The translations under genes and the position numbers were made by a program. 64,000 nt of DNA from the NCBI RefSeq assembly GCF_004210215.2, contig NZ_CP067394.1, positions 2,976,001-3,040,000 on the forward strand, written 5' to 3'. Below the pieces are notes generated by a model that worked only from the letters and a program-made list of their open reading frames with translations, made no database searches and was not told the origin of the DNA. This stretch comes from Cryobacterium sp. SO1. Its GTDB lineage: Bacteria; Actinomycetota; Actinomycetes; Actinomycetales; Microbacteriaceae. Positions 42,869 to 52,925 of the stretch are shown here, one piece after another (positions within the stretch are counted from its first letter, which is position 1; every line of letters begins with the position of its first letter).

Positions 42869-43839
42869 CGGTTCATCTCCTTCTGGGCGGAACGGGCAGC
42901 GGGGTCACGATGGCGGATCGCCTCCGTGGCGGGCCGGGACGATTGCCCGGTCGCGGCATCCGTCGCCCCGGTCAGGGTGAGGAAGGCCTCTTCGAGGGTG
43001 GCGCCGCGCACGGTGAGATCGGTGAAGGGGATGCCGGAGCGCACGAGCTCCACGATCAACCGGTCGCTGTCGTTGGCGTAGAAGGTGGCGCTGCCGTTGT
43101 CGCCGAGGTCGCGGCCCACCACGCCGGGCAGGCCGCTCACCCGGTCGGGCTGGTCGGTCACCAGGCGCACCTGCCGGAGCGACACCTGGTTGATCACCGC
43201 CGAAACGGTATCGTCGGCGATCACCCGGCCGTGCCCCATCACCACCACACGTTCGGCGAGCGCCTCGATCTCCTCCAGGTAGTGGCTGGTCACCACCACG
43301 GTCGCGCCGCGGTCGTGCTGCCGGCGCACGGCATCCCACAGGGTGCGGCGGGCATCCACGTCGAGCCCGGTAGTCGGTTCGTCGAGCAGCACCAGCCGCG
43401 GCTGGCCCACGAACGCGAGCGCCACGCTGAGCCGGCGCTTCTGGCCACCCGAGAGCGCGCCGGTCTGGCGTTTGAGCAACTCCCCCAGGCCGAACTCGTC
43501 GGCCACGGCCGCCGTGCTCAGCGGCTCGTCGAAGTGCCGGCCGACGAAGTCGATGACCTCGCCCACGCGCAGGGTCGGCGGCAGCGCGGTCTCCTGCGGG
43601 GTGCCGCCGAGCTTCTGGCGCATCCGGTAGTCGCCGGGCGAGCCGCCGAACAGGGTGACGGTGCCGGTTGTCGGCTTGCGGAGCCCCTGCAGCATGGTGA
43701 GCACGGTGGACTTGCCGGCGCCGTTGGGCCCGAGCAGGCCCAGGATGCTGCCGGAGTGGATGTCAAGGGTGACGTCGTCGACGGCGAGTACCTCGCCGAA
43801 GCGGCGGGTGACCTGGTCGAGGCGGGCTAGAACGGTCAT
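42865..43839 (-). CDS. ABC transporter ATP-binding protein
   Basis: 324 residues. Walker A GPNGAGKST, signature LSGGQKRRL, Walker B LVLLDEPTTGLD and switch His in VTSHYLEE are all present. The C-terminal domain (about 220-300) ends in TLEEAFLTLTG, the usual DrrA-type tail, then about 25 extra polar residues. Overlaps both neighbours by 4 nt. Confidence 0.93.
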   Translation of the reverse strand: MTVLARLDQVTRRFGEVLAVDDVTLDIHSGSILGLLGPNGAGKSTVLTMLQGLRKPTTGTVTLFGGSPGDYRMRQKLGGTPQETALPPTLRVGEVIDFVGRHFDEPLSTAAVADEFGLGELLKRQTGALSGGQKRRLSVALAFVGQPRLVLLDEPTTGLDVDARRTLWDAVRRQHDRGATVVVTSHYLEEIEALAERVVVMGHGRVIADDTVSAVINQVSLRQVRLVTDQPDRVSGLPGVVGRDLGDNGSATFYANDSDRLIVELVRSGIPFTDLTVRGATLEEAFLTLTGATDAATGQSSRPATEAIRHRDPAARSAQKEMNR

Positions 43840-44138
43840 GCGGATTCTCCCAACAGGTCGCGCAGGGCTTCTCGGTAGTCTTCGAACGCGCGCCGGCCCG
43901 TGCGCGACAGGGCCAGGTAGGTGGCCGGGGTACGGCCCTGGTGCGACTTGATGACGTCAACATAGTCCGCGTCTTCAAGCTTGCGCAGGTGCGTGGACAG
44001 GTTGCCGGCGGTCATGCCGAGCAGTTCCTGCAGGCGGGGGAAAGCGATCTGGTCGCCGACCTCGAGCGTGGCCAGGGTGGCGGTGATCTTGAGCCGGGCG
44101 GATGCGTGGATCACCGGGTCGAGCTCGTCCATGGTCAT
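43836..44138 (-). CDS. winged-helix transcriptional regulator
   Basis: 100 residues, the length of a bare winged helix. IHASARLKITATLATLE, FPRLQELLGMTAGNLSTHLRKLEDADYVDV (helix-turn-helix in MTAGNLSTHLRKLE) and a wing HQGRTPATYLALSRTGR fit the PF13601 (HTH_27)/ArsR-like group. Overlaps the upstream membrane protein gene and the downstream ATPase gene by 4 nt each. It probably represses the operon from a site at 44797-44821. Confidence 0.9.
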   Translation of the reverse strand: MTMDELDPVIHASARLKITATLATLEVGDQIAFPRLQELLGMTAGNLSTHLRKLEDADYVDVIKSHQGRTPATYLALSRTGRRAFEDYREALRDLLGESA

Positions 44139-44794
44139 CGGTTCCGGCGCAGCCGCACGGCCATGACGGCGGCGGTGACCAGGAACGCCCCGCCGCCGGC
44201 GAGGGCGAAGACCAGGTCATTGCCGGGCGACCCGGCGAACGGGGCGGCCGCACCGACCACGAGCATGAACAGACCGAGGACGAGCTGGGATTTGTCACGC
44301 CAGAGGGCCGCGCCGCCCAGGTAGATCGTGCCGCACATCAGGGCGTAGCCGGACGGGAAGTAGAGGTTGGCCAGTTCCGGGGAGAGGCCGTTGCGGATGA
44401 GGCCCACCCCCAGCAACGCGAAGGCGCCGCCGCACACCGACCAGGACAACCCGTAGACAGCGCCGGAGAAGCTGGACACCCCACGCACACCCCGGTTGAT
44501 CCGCAGCCCGATCACCGCGGAGGACACGATCGAGATCACCAGCAGCACGATGAACAACGGCGTGGCCACCCCGGCCGGAATCGTGAACCACGGGTTGCCG
44601 TCGGGGTCGCCCGACCAGAGGGCGAGGAAACCGACGAACCAGGCGACGCCCCAGATGAAGTACAGCCAGACGACCGGCGCGATCTGCGCATCCGCCACCC
44701 GGCGTTGCTGGGCCTCGAGCAGGGCGAGCATCTGCTGCGGGTCCCCCATCGGCTCGTCGAGGTCGGCGGTGGCGGCAGTTGGGTTCTCATCCAT
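44135..44794 (-). CDS. membrane protein, first gene of the regulator/ABC operon
   Basis: 219 residues from the Met of MDENPT (44792-44794); a longer frame exists upstream but would cross the operator region. About 45 polar residues, then six hydrophobic segments: PVVWLYFIWGVAWFVGFLALW, PLFIVLLVISIVSSAVIGL, AVYGLSWSVCGGAFALLGVG, FPSGYALMCGTIYLGGAAL, LVLGLFMLVVGAAAPFAG and AGGGAFLVTAAVMAV. I do not recognise the family; it commonly accompanies such regulator/ABC pairs in actinobacteria as I recall. Confidence 0.82.
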   Translation of the reverse strand: MDENPTAATADLDEPMGDPQQMLALLEAQQRRVADAQIAPVVWLYFIWGVAWFVGFLALWSGDPDGNPWFTIPAGVATPLFIVLLVISIVSSAVIGLRINRGVRGVSSFSGAVYGLSWSVCGGAFALLGVGLIRNGLSPELANLYFPSGYALMCGTIYLGGAALWRDKSQLVLGLFMLVVGAAAPFAGSPGNDLVFALAGGGAFLVTAAVMAVRLRRNR

Positions 44795-44796
44795 AT

Positions 44797-44821
44797 CTAC
44801 TTTGTAACACAAACTACTTTG
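44797..44821. promoter_or_regulatory. palindrome and direct repeat at the operon start
   Basis: CTACTTTG occurs at 44797-44804 and 44814-44821, and the overlapping sequence TTTGT-AAC-ACAAA (44801-44813) is a perfect palindrome. It abuts the start codon at 44794, where a repressor would block transcription or translation. Candidate target of the regulator encoded second in the operon. Confidence 0.6.
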
Positions 44822-44880
44822 CGCATCAAGCATCGGACTCGAAGTGGAGTACCCCCGCGAAGCAATAACATGGAGGGCTA

Positions 44881-47800
44881 ATGATTCCCGTCACAATCAC
44901 CTTCCCGCCCGAGTTGCCGATCAGCCAGCGCCGCGACGACATCGCGCGCGCCATCCGCGACAACCAGGTCGTGATCGTGGCAGGTTCCACCGGCTCGGGC
45001 AAGACCACGCAGCTGCCCAAGATCTGCCTGGAGCTCGGCCGGGAGTCGATCGGGCATACCCAGCCGCGCCGGCTCGCCGCGCGCACCATCGCCGAGCGCA
45101 TCGCCGAGGAACTCGGCCAAGAGGTCGGCGAACTCGTCGGCTACCAGGTGCGTTTCACCGACCGCGTCGGCGCCGACACCCGCATCAAGCTGATGACCGA
45201 CGGCATCCTGCTCAACGAGATCCACCGCGACCGGATGCTGCAGAAGTACGACACCATCATCATCGACGAGGCCCACGAGCGCAGCCTCAACATCGACTTC
45301 CTGCTCGGCTACCTGCAGCAGCTGCTCCCCCAGCGACCCGACCTCAAGCTGATCATCACCAGCGCCACCATCGACCCGGCCAGCTTCGCCAAGCATTTCG
45401 CGGCCGCCGACGGCACCCCGGCGCCGATCATCGAGGTTTCCGGCCGCACCTACCCGGTCGAGATCCGCTACCGCCCGCTGGTGGCCGAGGCAGCGATCGA
45501 CGACGAAGACGAGATCACGGATGCGGCGCCTAGCGTGGACCGCGACTACATCGAGGGCATCTCCGCGGCGCTCGACGAGCTCGAGCGGGAGTCCAACGGC
45601 GACGTTCTGGTGTTCCTCTCCGGCGAGACCGAGATCCGCGACGCGGCCGACGCCCTGCAGGGCAAGTTCGCCGGCGGCGACCGCACCAGCCCCACCGAGG
45701 TACTGCCGCTTTACGGCCGACTCTCCTCCGCCGACCAGCACCGGGTCTTCCAGCCCTCCACCGTGGCCGGGGTGCGGCGCCGCATCATCCTCGCCACCAA
45801 CGTGGCCGAGACCAGCCTCACCGTGCCGGGCATCCGCTACGTCATCGACGCCGGCACCGCCCGGATCAGCCGCTACAGCGTGCGCTCGAAGGTGCAGCGG
45901 CTGCCGATCGAGGCCATCGCGCAGGCGTCCGCCAACCAGCGCTCGGGCCGCTCCGGTCGCACCAGCGACGGCATCGCCATCCGCCTGTACAGCGAAGAGG
46001 ACTTCACCCGCCGGCCCGAGTACACCGAGCCGGAGATCCTGCGCACCAACCTCGCCGCGGTCATCCTGCAGATGATCTCCCTGGGCCTGGGTGACATCGC
46101 CCAGTTCCCGTTCCTCACCCCGCCGGATTCCCGCAACATCAAGGACGGCCTCGACCTGCTCACCGAGCTCGGCGCGGTCACGGCCGTCGTGGCGGCCACC
46201 GGCACCCCCACCGAAGACCCGAGCCAGGCCGGCGGTCGCTCCGGCCGTGACGGCGGGCGCGGGCGCGGCGGGCGCGACGACGGCGGGCGCGGGCGCGGCG
46301 GTGGCGGTCACGGTGGCGGCGGCCGCGGGCGGATGGCCGTGACGGCCGGCACGCACAGCCTCACCCGGGTGGGTCAGCAGCTTGCCCAGCTGCCCATCGA
46401 CCCCCGGTTCGGCCGCATGGTGATCGAGTCCAAGGTGCAGGGCACCAGCCGCGAGGTGATGGCCATCGTGGCCGGACTCACCATCCAGGACGTGCGCGAG
46501 CGCCCGCTGGAGCGCCGCGGCTCCGCCGACGAGAAGCATGCCAGGTTCGCGGACCCCACCAGCGATTTCCTCTCGCTGCTCAACCTCTGGAACTACCTCG
46601 AGACGCAGCAGAAGGAGCTCGGCTCCAGCGCGTTCCGGCGGCTGTGCAAGAACGAGTACCTCAACTACCTGCGGGTGCGCGAGTGGCAGGACGTCTACAA
46701 GCAGCTCCGCCAGCTGGCCAAGCCGCTCGGCCTGCACATCGGCGATCCGGCGGTGAACCCCGACGGCATCCACCGGTCGATGCTCTCCGGCCTGCTTTCG
46801 CACATCGGCCTGAAGGACGTGGCCAAAAAGGACTACATCGGCGCCCGGCAGCAGCGCTTCGTGCTGTTCCCCGGCTCCGCGCTGGCCAAGAAGCAGCCCA
46901 ACGCCGTGATGAGCGCCGAGCTGGTGGAGACCAGCCGGCTGTTCGCCCGGATGAACGCCGTGGTCGACCCGGCCTGGGCCGAACAGCTCGCCGGCGACCT
47001 CTGCAAGCGGTCGTACTCCGAGCCGCACTGGGAGAAGAAGCAGGGCGCCGTGGTCGCCTACGAGAGGGTCACCCTCTACGGCGTGCCGATCGTGCCGCGC
47101 CGCCGGGTGCAGTTCTCCCGGGTCGACCCGGCCTACGCGCGCGAGCTGTTCATCCGGCACGCCCTCGTCGACGGCGAGTGGGACCTCGACCGCGTCGACC
47201 AGCGGGTCACCGCGTTCGACCGCGCGAACACGGCGCTCCGCAAGGAACTCGCCGAGCTCGAGGAGCGCACCCGGCGCCGCGACATCCTCTTCGACGATGA
47301 GGCCGTGTTCGAGTTCTACCACCGCCGCATCCCCGCCGAGGTGCACAGCACCCGCACCTTCGAGACCTGGTGGCGCGTCGCCCGCGCGCAGACGCCCGAC
47401 CTGCTCACCATGACCGCCGAGGCGCTCGTGCCCGAGGATGCGCCGGAGATCGACGAGGCGCTCTTCCCGCCGTCCTGGCAGCAGCGCGACCAGCGCTTCG
47501 CGCTGAGCTACCGGTTCGAACCGGGCGCTGAGGACGACGGCGTGACCGTGCAGGTGCCGCTGGCGTTGCTCGCCCGGGTCTCCCCCACCGGCTTCGACTG
47601 GCAGGTGCCGGGCCTCCGCGCCGACCTGGTCACCTCGCTGATCAAGTCGCTGCCCAAGGCCATCCGGCGGAACGTCGTGCCCGCTGCCGACTGGGCCGTG
47701 CGCCTGCTCGCCGAGCTGCCCCCGGCCCCCGGTGTGGTGGTTTCGACTGGCTCAACCACCGTGGGTTCGTCGATCGGCGACCGAACGTTGGTCGAGCCTG

Positions 47801-48984
47801 TCGAGCGCCGTACTGAGCCCGTCGAAGTGACCCCGCGAGCCGCCTCGAATCGCACCAACGCTCACGGCGACTCATCCGACCCCTCCTTCGCCGACACCCT
47901 CGCCGCCCTCATCCAACGCCTCACCTACGTGCCCGTCACCGTGCGCGACTTCGACCTCTCCCGGGTTCCCGCGCACCTGCGCATGACCTTCCGGGTCGTC
48001 GACGAGCGCGGCCAGAGCGTCGCCAGCGGCAAGGACCTCGGTGAGCTGCAACGCCGCCTGGGCAACAAGGTGCGCGAGTCCGTCGCCAAGGCCTCCGCCG
48101 CGGTGCCCACGAACGCGATCGAGCGCTCGGGCCTCACCACCTGGGACTTCGTCGAGCTGCCCCGCTTCATCGACACCAAGCAGGGTGACAACACCATCCG
48201 CGGCTACCCCACCCTGATCGACGACGGCACGTCGGTGAGCATCCGCATGATGAGCACGGTCGACGAGCAGGCCCGCACGCTGCCCGGCGGCGTGCGCCGG
48301 CTGCTGTTGCTGGCCACGGCCTCACCGGTGGCCTATGTGCAGCAGCACCTCACGGGCGGCGAGAAGCTCTCGCTGGCCACCAGCCCGTACCGCTCCACCC
48401 AGGCCCTCTTCGACGACTGCCTCGCGGCCGCCGTCGACGATGTGCTCTACCGGGTGCGGCCCGACGGCCAGGTGTTCATGAAGGCCGAGTTCGACAGCAT
48501 CCGCGACCGGGTCTCCGGCGTGGTGATGGACTCGATGTTCGAGACCGTCGGCCTCGTCGCCCGGGTGCTCACGGCGTCCCGCGCCGCCGACAAGGCGCTC
48601 AAGGCCTCCACGAGCATGGCGCTGCTTGCCGCTCTCACGGATGCCCGTGAGCAGCTGAACGGGCTGGTTTACCCCGGTTTTGTCAGCGCCACCGGTCTCG
48701 CGCAGCTGCGGCACCTGCCGCGCTACCTCGGCGGCATCACCGCCCGCATCGACAAGCTCCTCGACAACCCCAACCGCGACAGGGTGTGGATGAACGAGGT
48801 GCAGGCGGCCACGGCGCGCTTCACCGACGCGGGCGGTCGCATCCCGCTGCCGGAGACCGCGGCGCCGAACCTGGTGCGCGCCCGCTGGATGATCGAGGAG
48901 CTACGCATCAGCCTCTTCGCCCAGGAGTTGCGGGCGGCGGAAAGTGTCTCCCTCCAGCGCATCCAGAAGGTCCTCGCCTCCTGA
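44881..48984 (+). CDS. hrpA: ATP-dependent RNA helicase HrpA
   Basis: 1367 residues, normal for HrpA. DEAH-box motifs: Walker A AGSTGSGKTT (34-43), QPRRLAA, DEAH (129-132), SAT (161-163), motif V ATNVAETSLTVPGI, motif VI QRSGRSGRT. Then HA2 and OB domains and the long bacterial C-terminal region (DUF3418). Two inserts stand out: Arg/Gly-rich about 451-485 (GRGRGGRDDGGRGRGGGG), and about 953-990 (STGSTTVGSSIGDRTLVEPV then ERRTEPVEV) encoded by an extragenic-type repeat. Probably acts on mRNA or stalled ribosomes; alone in its transcription unit. Confidence 0.95.
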   Translation: MIPVTITFPPELPISQRRDDIARAIRDNQVVIVAGSTGSGKTTQLPKICLELGRESIGHTQPRRLAARTIAERIAEELGQEVGELVGYQVRFTDRVGADTRIKLMTDGILLNEIHRDRMLQKYDTIIIDEAHERSLNIDFLLGYLQQLLPQRPDLKLIITSATIDPASFAKHFAAADGTPAPIIEVSGRTYPVEIRYRPLVAEAAIDDEDEITDAAPSVDRDYIEGISAALDELERESNGDVLVFLSGETEIRDAADALQGKFAGGDRTSPTEVLPLYGRLSSADQHRVFQPSTVAGVRRRIILATNVAETSLTVPGIRYVIDAGTARISRYSVRSKVQRLPIEAIAQASANQRSGRSGRTSDGIAIRLYSEEDFTRRPEYTEPEILRTNLAAVILQMISLGLGDIAQFPFLTPPDSRNIKDGLDLLTELGAVTAVVAATGTPTEDPSQAGGRSGRDGGRGRGGRDDGGRGRGGGGHGGGGRGRMAVTAGTHSLTRVGQQLAQLPIDPRFGRMVIESKVQGTSREVMAIVAGLTIQDVRERPLERRGSADEKHARFADPTSDFLSLLNLWNYLETQQKELGSSAFRRLCKNEYLNYLRVREWQDVYKQLRQLAKPLGLHIGDPAVNPDGIHRSMLSGLLSHIGLKDVAKKDYIGARQQRFVLFPGSALAKKQPNAVMSAELVETSRLFARMNAVVDPAWAEQLAGDLCKRSYSEPHWEKKQGAVVAYERVTLYGVPIVPRRRVQFSRVDPAYARELFIRHALVDGEWDLDRVDQRVTAFDRANTALRKELAELEERTRRRDILFDDEAVFEFYHRRIPAEVHSTRTFETWWRVARAQTPDLLTMTAEALVPEDAPEIDEALFPPSWQQRDQRFALSYRFEPGAEDDGVTVQVPLALLARVSPTGFDWQVPGLRADLVTSLIKSLPKAIRRNVVPAADWAVRLLAELPPAPGVVVSTGSTTVGSSIGDRTLVEPVERRTEPVEVTPRAASNRTNAHGDSSDPSFADTLAALIQRLTYVPVTVRDFDLSRVPAHLRMTFRVVDERGQSVASGKDLGELQRRLGNKVRESVAKASAAVPTNAIERSGLTTWDFVELPRFIDTKQGDNTIRGYPTLIDDGTSVSIRMMSTVDEQARTLPGGVRRLLLLATASPVAYVQQHLTGGEKLSLATSPYRSTQALFDDCLAAAVDDVLYRVRPDGQVFMKAEFDSIRDRVSGVVMDSMFETVGLVARVLTASRAADKALKASTSMALLAALTDAREQLNGLVYPGFVSATGLAQLRHLPRYLGGITARIDKLLDNPNRDRVWMNEVQAATARFTDAGGRIPLPETAAPNLVRARWMIEELRISLFAQELRAAESVSLQRIQKVLAS
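47738..47850 (+). repeat. GCTCGACC-family repeat inside hrpA
   Basis: TTTCGACTGGCTCAACCACC, GTTGGTCGAGCCTGTCGAGC and GAGCCCGTCGAAGTGACCCC belong to the same repeat family as the intergenic arrays at 1440, 7952 and 27074. Here they lie in frame inside hrpA, between the OB-type region and the DUF3418 part, adding about 38 residues without a stop. Confidence 0.8.
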
Positions 48985-49011
48985 CCCGCGCGCGGTTACT
49001 TCGCGGGTCGC

Positions 49012-49094
49012 ACCGCAAACAAGGAAATAGTGACCAAAAAAGGACGAAATCCCAGATTCCGTCCTCTTTTGCGACCTTTTTCCTTGTTTGCGGT
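49012..49094. terminator. 83-nt hairpin between hrpA and the amino acid ABC operon
   Basis: ACCGCAAACAAGGA pairs perfectly with TCCTTGTTTGCGGT; inside, GGACG pairs with CGTCC and T-rich stretches lie on the right arm (TTTTGCGACCTTTTTCC). Placed between two convergent genes, 27 nt after one stop and 5 nt after the other, so probably a bidirectional terminator. Confidence 0.8.
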
Positions 49095-49099
49095 CGTCG

Positions 49100-49893
<794 letters not shown>

Positions 49894-49897
<4 letters not shown>

Positions 49898-50934
49898 CGT
49901 GCTCCTCCGTCTCCGGTCGTGCCCGGCGCATCCGTCTTCGGCGGCACGATCACGGTCGGCTGGCCCGCCCCGACTGTGGGCACGACACCGGTGATGGCAC
50001 CGGTGATGGGCGCCGGGTCGTCCTTGTCGGTCTGCCGGTCACCCACGCCGCGGGAGAAGCGCTTCTCGAGGAAGTACTGGCCCACCATCAGGATCGAGGT
50101 GAAGAACAGGTACCAGATCGACGCCACGATCAGCAGCGGGATCGGGTTGAAGGTCTCCGCCGAGATATCTCGCGATCTCGTGAACAGCTCCAGGCTGAAC
50201 GGCACGGCGGTGACCAGGGAGGTGGTTTTCAGCATCGAGATCACCTCGTTGCCGGTCGGCGGGATGATCACCCGCATCGACTGCGGCAAGATGACCCGGG
50301 TCATCGTCTGCGACCAGCTCATGCCCAGGGCGACGGAGGCCTCTTCCTGGCCCTTGTCGACCGAGAGCAGGCCGGCCCGCACGATCTCGGCCATGTACGC
50401 GGCCTCGTTCAGGGCCAGGCCGATCACGGCCAGGGTGAAGGTGTTCAGCGCCGCGTTGGTGCTGAACGAGATCCACGGGGTCATGAACGGCAGGCCGATG
50501 TCGATGCTCGTGTAGATCAGCGAGATCAGACCCCAGATGGTCAACTGCACGTAGACCGGGGTGCCGCGGAAGATCCACAGGTAGAACCAGGCCACGCTCT
50601 TGACCACCGGGTTGGGTGAGAGCCGCATCACAGCCAAGATCACGCCAAGGATGATGGCGATCACCATCGAGAAGACGGTCAGTTGGATCGTGATCAGGGC
50701 GGCCATCGAGATACGACGGTCGAAGAGGTACTTGCCCACTGCGGGCCAGTCGTAGGCCGGCCGGAACGCGGCGTCGATGACGAAGAACGCGAAGATCGCC
50801 ACGAGCAGAACGGCGAAGACCACGCGCCAGGGGTGCCGCAGCCGGATGGCCTTGATCGGTTCCGACGTCGATGCTGCCTCGCGCAGCGGCGGGGGTGAGC
50901 CCGCCGCCGCGCCGTTGACGTTTGTGGTGCTCAT
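49894..50934 (-). CDS. polar amino acid ABC transporter permease (HisM/GlnP type)
   Basis: 346 residues, longer than usual because of about 45 polar residues before the extra first helix ([22 protein letters not shown]) and a 45-residue Pro/Thr/Asp tail. Core HisM features: [37 protein letters not shown] (in halves [28 protein letters not shown]) and [16 protein letters not shown]. Starts 3 nt after the binding protein stop. Confidence 0.93.
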
Positions 50935-50937
50935 GGG

Positions 50938-51834
50938 TTAACCGTTCGCGCCCGCGTTGATCGTGATCTCGTCGATGCCGCCGTCGGCGACTCCCCACTC
51001 GTCGAGGATGGCCTGGTAGCTGCCGTCGTCGACCATGGACTGCAGTGCGGCCTGCACGGCCAATGTGAGCTCGGAGCCCTTGGCGACCACGATGCCGTAT
51101 GGGGCCACGTCGAAGGTCTCACCGGCCAGCTGCAGCTCGTCGCCGGTCTGGTCGACCGCGTAGAGCGTGACCGGGGAGTCGGCGCTGAGCGCGTCGGCCT
51201 GGCCCAGCACCACCGCGTTGGTGGCGGCATCCTGCGTGTCGAACTTCAGCTTGTCGATCGGCGGCTTGCCGGCGGCGACGCAGGCATCGCTCTTGGCGGG
51301 CACCTCGTCGGTGTCCTCGAAGGTGGTGGCCTGCACGGCGACCTTCAGCCCGCAGGCATCGTTGGGGTCGACATCCTTACCCGCCTGGGAGGCCCACTGG
51401 ATGCCCGCGGTGTAGTAGTTGACAAAATCGACCTGCTGCTGACGCTCCACGGTGTCGGTGAACGACGACGCACCGATGTCGGCCTTGCCGCCGGCCACGC
51501 TCGGGATGATGTTGTCGAACTTCGCCACCTGGAACTCGGGCTCGAGGCCGAGCTTGGCGGCGATGCCGCTGGCGATCTCAATGCCCCAGCCGATCGGGTC
51601 GCCGGCCTCGTTCTTGAACTCGTTCGGCGCATAGGTCGGGTCGGTGCCGATGACGAGGGTGCCGGTGTCGGCGACCTCGGCGGGCAGCAGCGCCGCTGCC
51701 GCGTCGTCCGTCTCGATGGTGGGGGCACTGCCGGTGTCGGAGCCGCTTGTCGCGGGTGTCGAGTTGTCGACACAGCCGGTGAGCATCAGCGCGGCGGCGG
51801 CAGCAAGGGCGGGAAGTACGTATCTAGCGCGCAT
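50938..51834 (-). CDS. amino acid ABC transporter binding lipoprotein, copy 1
   Basis: 298 residues from MRARYVLPAL, GAAGAAGG lying about 7 nt upstream. Signal peptide with lipobox LTGC (Cys21). SBP family 3 fold: GTLVIGTDPTYAPNEF, KLGLEPEFQVAKFDNIIPSV, GGKADIGASSFTDTVERQ. Directly precedes the permease gene. A paralogue about 80-85% identical by eye lies immediately upstream at 52029; both include conserved Cys in NDACGLKVAV and KSDACVAAGK. Confidence 0.93.
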   Translation of the reverse strand: MRARYVLPALAAAAALMLTGCVDNSTPATSGSDTGSAPTIETDDAAAALLPAEVADTGTLVIGTDPTYAPNEFKNEAGDPIGWGIEIASGIAAKLGLEPEFQVAKFDNIIPSVAGGKADIGASSFTDTVERQQQVDFVNYYTAGIQWASQAGKDVDPNDACGLKVAVQATTFEDTDEVPAKSDACVAAGKPPIDKLKFDTQDAATNAVVLGQADALSADSPVTLYAVDQTGDELQLAGETFDVAPYGIVVAKGSELTLAVQAALQSMVDDGSYQAILDEWGVADGGIDEITINAGANG

Positions 51835-52028
51835 GGCACGACCTTCTTCGTAGGGTGTCGAGGTTTCGATTCGACTGAATGGCAGTGAACGGTACGACTG
51901 CAGTGAGCCTAATACACCCCCGCCCTGGGGGAACGGCTCGGCGATATCGGTTCGGGAACAGCCCAAACGATGCCCGCCAAGGCTACCGGGTCCCGCGGCG
52001 GCGGACTCCTGCAGCCTGGTCACCGGGG

Positions 52029-52925
52029 TCAGCCGTTCGCGGCTGCGTTGATCGTGATCTCGTCCACGCCACCGTCCGTGACACCCCAGGCATCAAGGAT
52101 GGCCTCGTAGCTGCCGTCATCCACCATCGACTGCAGGGCAGCCTGCACGGCGGCGGTGAGTTCGGACCCCCTGGCGACCACCATGCCGTACGGGGCCTCA
52201 TCGAAAGTGTCGCCGGCCGGCTGCAGCTTGTCGCCCGTCTGAGCGATCGCGTACAGCGTGACCGGGGAGTCGGCGCTGAGCGCGTCGGCCTGGCCGAGCA
52301 CAACCGCGTTGGCCACGTCGGCCTGGGTGTCGAACTTCAGCTTGTCGATCGGCGGCTTGCCGGCGGCGACGCAGGCGTCGCTCTTGGCGGGCACCTCATC
52401 GGTGTCCTCGAAGGTGGCGGTCTGCACGGCCACTTTCAGGCCGCAGGCGTTGTCGGGGTCGACGTCCGCACCCGTGGCCGAGGCCCACTGGATGCCGGCG
52501 TTGTAGTAGTTGACGAAGTCGACCTGCTGCTCGCGCTCGACGGTGTCGGTGAAGGAGGACGCCCCGATATCGGCCTTGCCGCCGGCCACGCTCGGAATGA
52601 TGTTGTCGAACTTCGCGACCTGGAACGTCGGCGTCAGGCCGAGCTTGGCGGCGAGGCCGCTCGCGAGCTCGACGTCCCAGCCGATCGGGTCGCCGGCCTC
52701 GTTCTTGAACTCGTTCGGTGCGTAGGTCGGTTCGGTTCCGATGATCAGGGTGCCACGATCGGCCACCTCGGCCGGGACCAGTGCCGCTGCCGCGTCGTCT
52801 TTCGTGATCGCAGCGGCGCTGCTCTCGAGCGAACCTGATGTCGCCGGAGTCGAGTTGTCGACGCATCCGGTGAGCATCAGCGCCGCAACGGCGGCGAGGG
52901 AGGGGAGGACGTATTTAGCGCGCAT
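52029..52925 (-). CDS. amino acid ABC transporter binding lipoprotein, copy 2
   Basis: 298 residues, same length and reading as copy 1, with AAAAAGG before the start. Lipobox LTGC (Cys21). The most variable part is the linker after the lipobox (LESSAAAITK against DTGSAPTIET), plus scattered changes in pocket-forming segments (WDVELASGL against WGIEIASGI). The copies start 1091 nt apart and share about 170 nt of upstream sequence, so the unit duplicated with its promoter. The two may differ in ligand range. Confidence 0.92.
   Translation of the reverse strand: MRAKYVLPSLAAVAALMLTGCVDNSTPATSGSLESSAAAITKDDAAAALVPAEVADRGTLIIGTEPTYAPNEFKNEAGDPIGWDVELASGLAAKLGLTPTFQVAKFDNIIPSVAGGKADIGASSFTDTVEREQQVDFVNYYNAGIQWASATGADVDPDNACGLKVAVQTATFEDTDEVPAKSDACVAAGKPPIDKLKFDTQADVANAVVLGQADALSADSPVTLYAIAQTGDKLQPAGDTFDEAPYGMVVARGSELTAAVQAALQSMVDDGSYEAILDAWGVTDGGVDEITINAAANG

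Noticed and set aside
46231..46335. Arg/Gly-rich segment of HrpA as an intein or frameshifted region.
   Set aside because: It is short, lacks splicing residues, stays in frame and is flanked by conserved HrpA sequence on both sides; RG-rich linkers are known in helicases.
50938..52925. The two amino acid binding proteins as an assembly duplication.
   Set aside because: They differ at many positions in both coding and upstream sequence, so they are true diverged paralogues.
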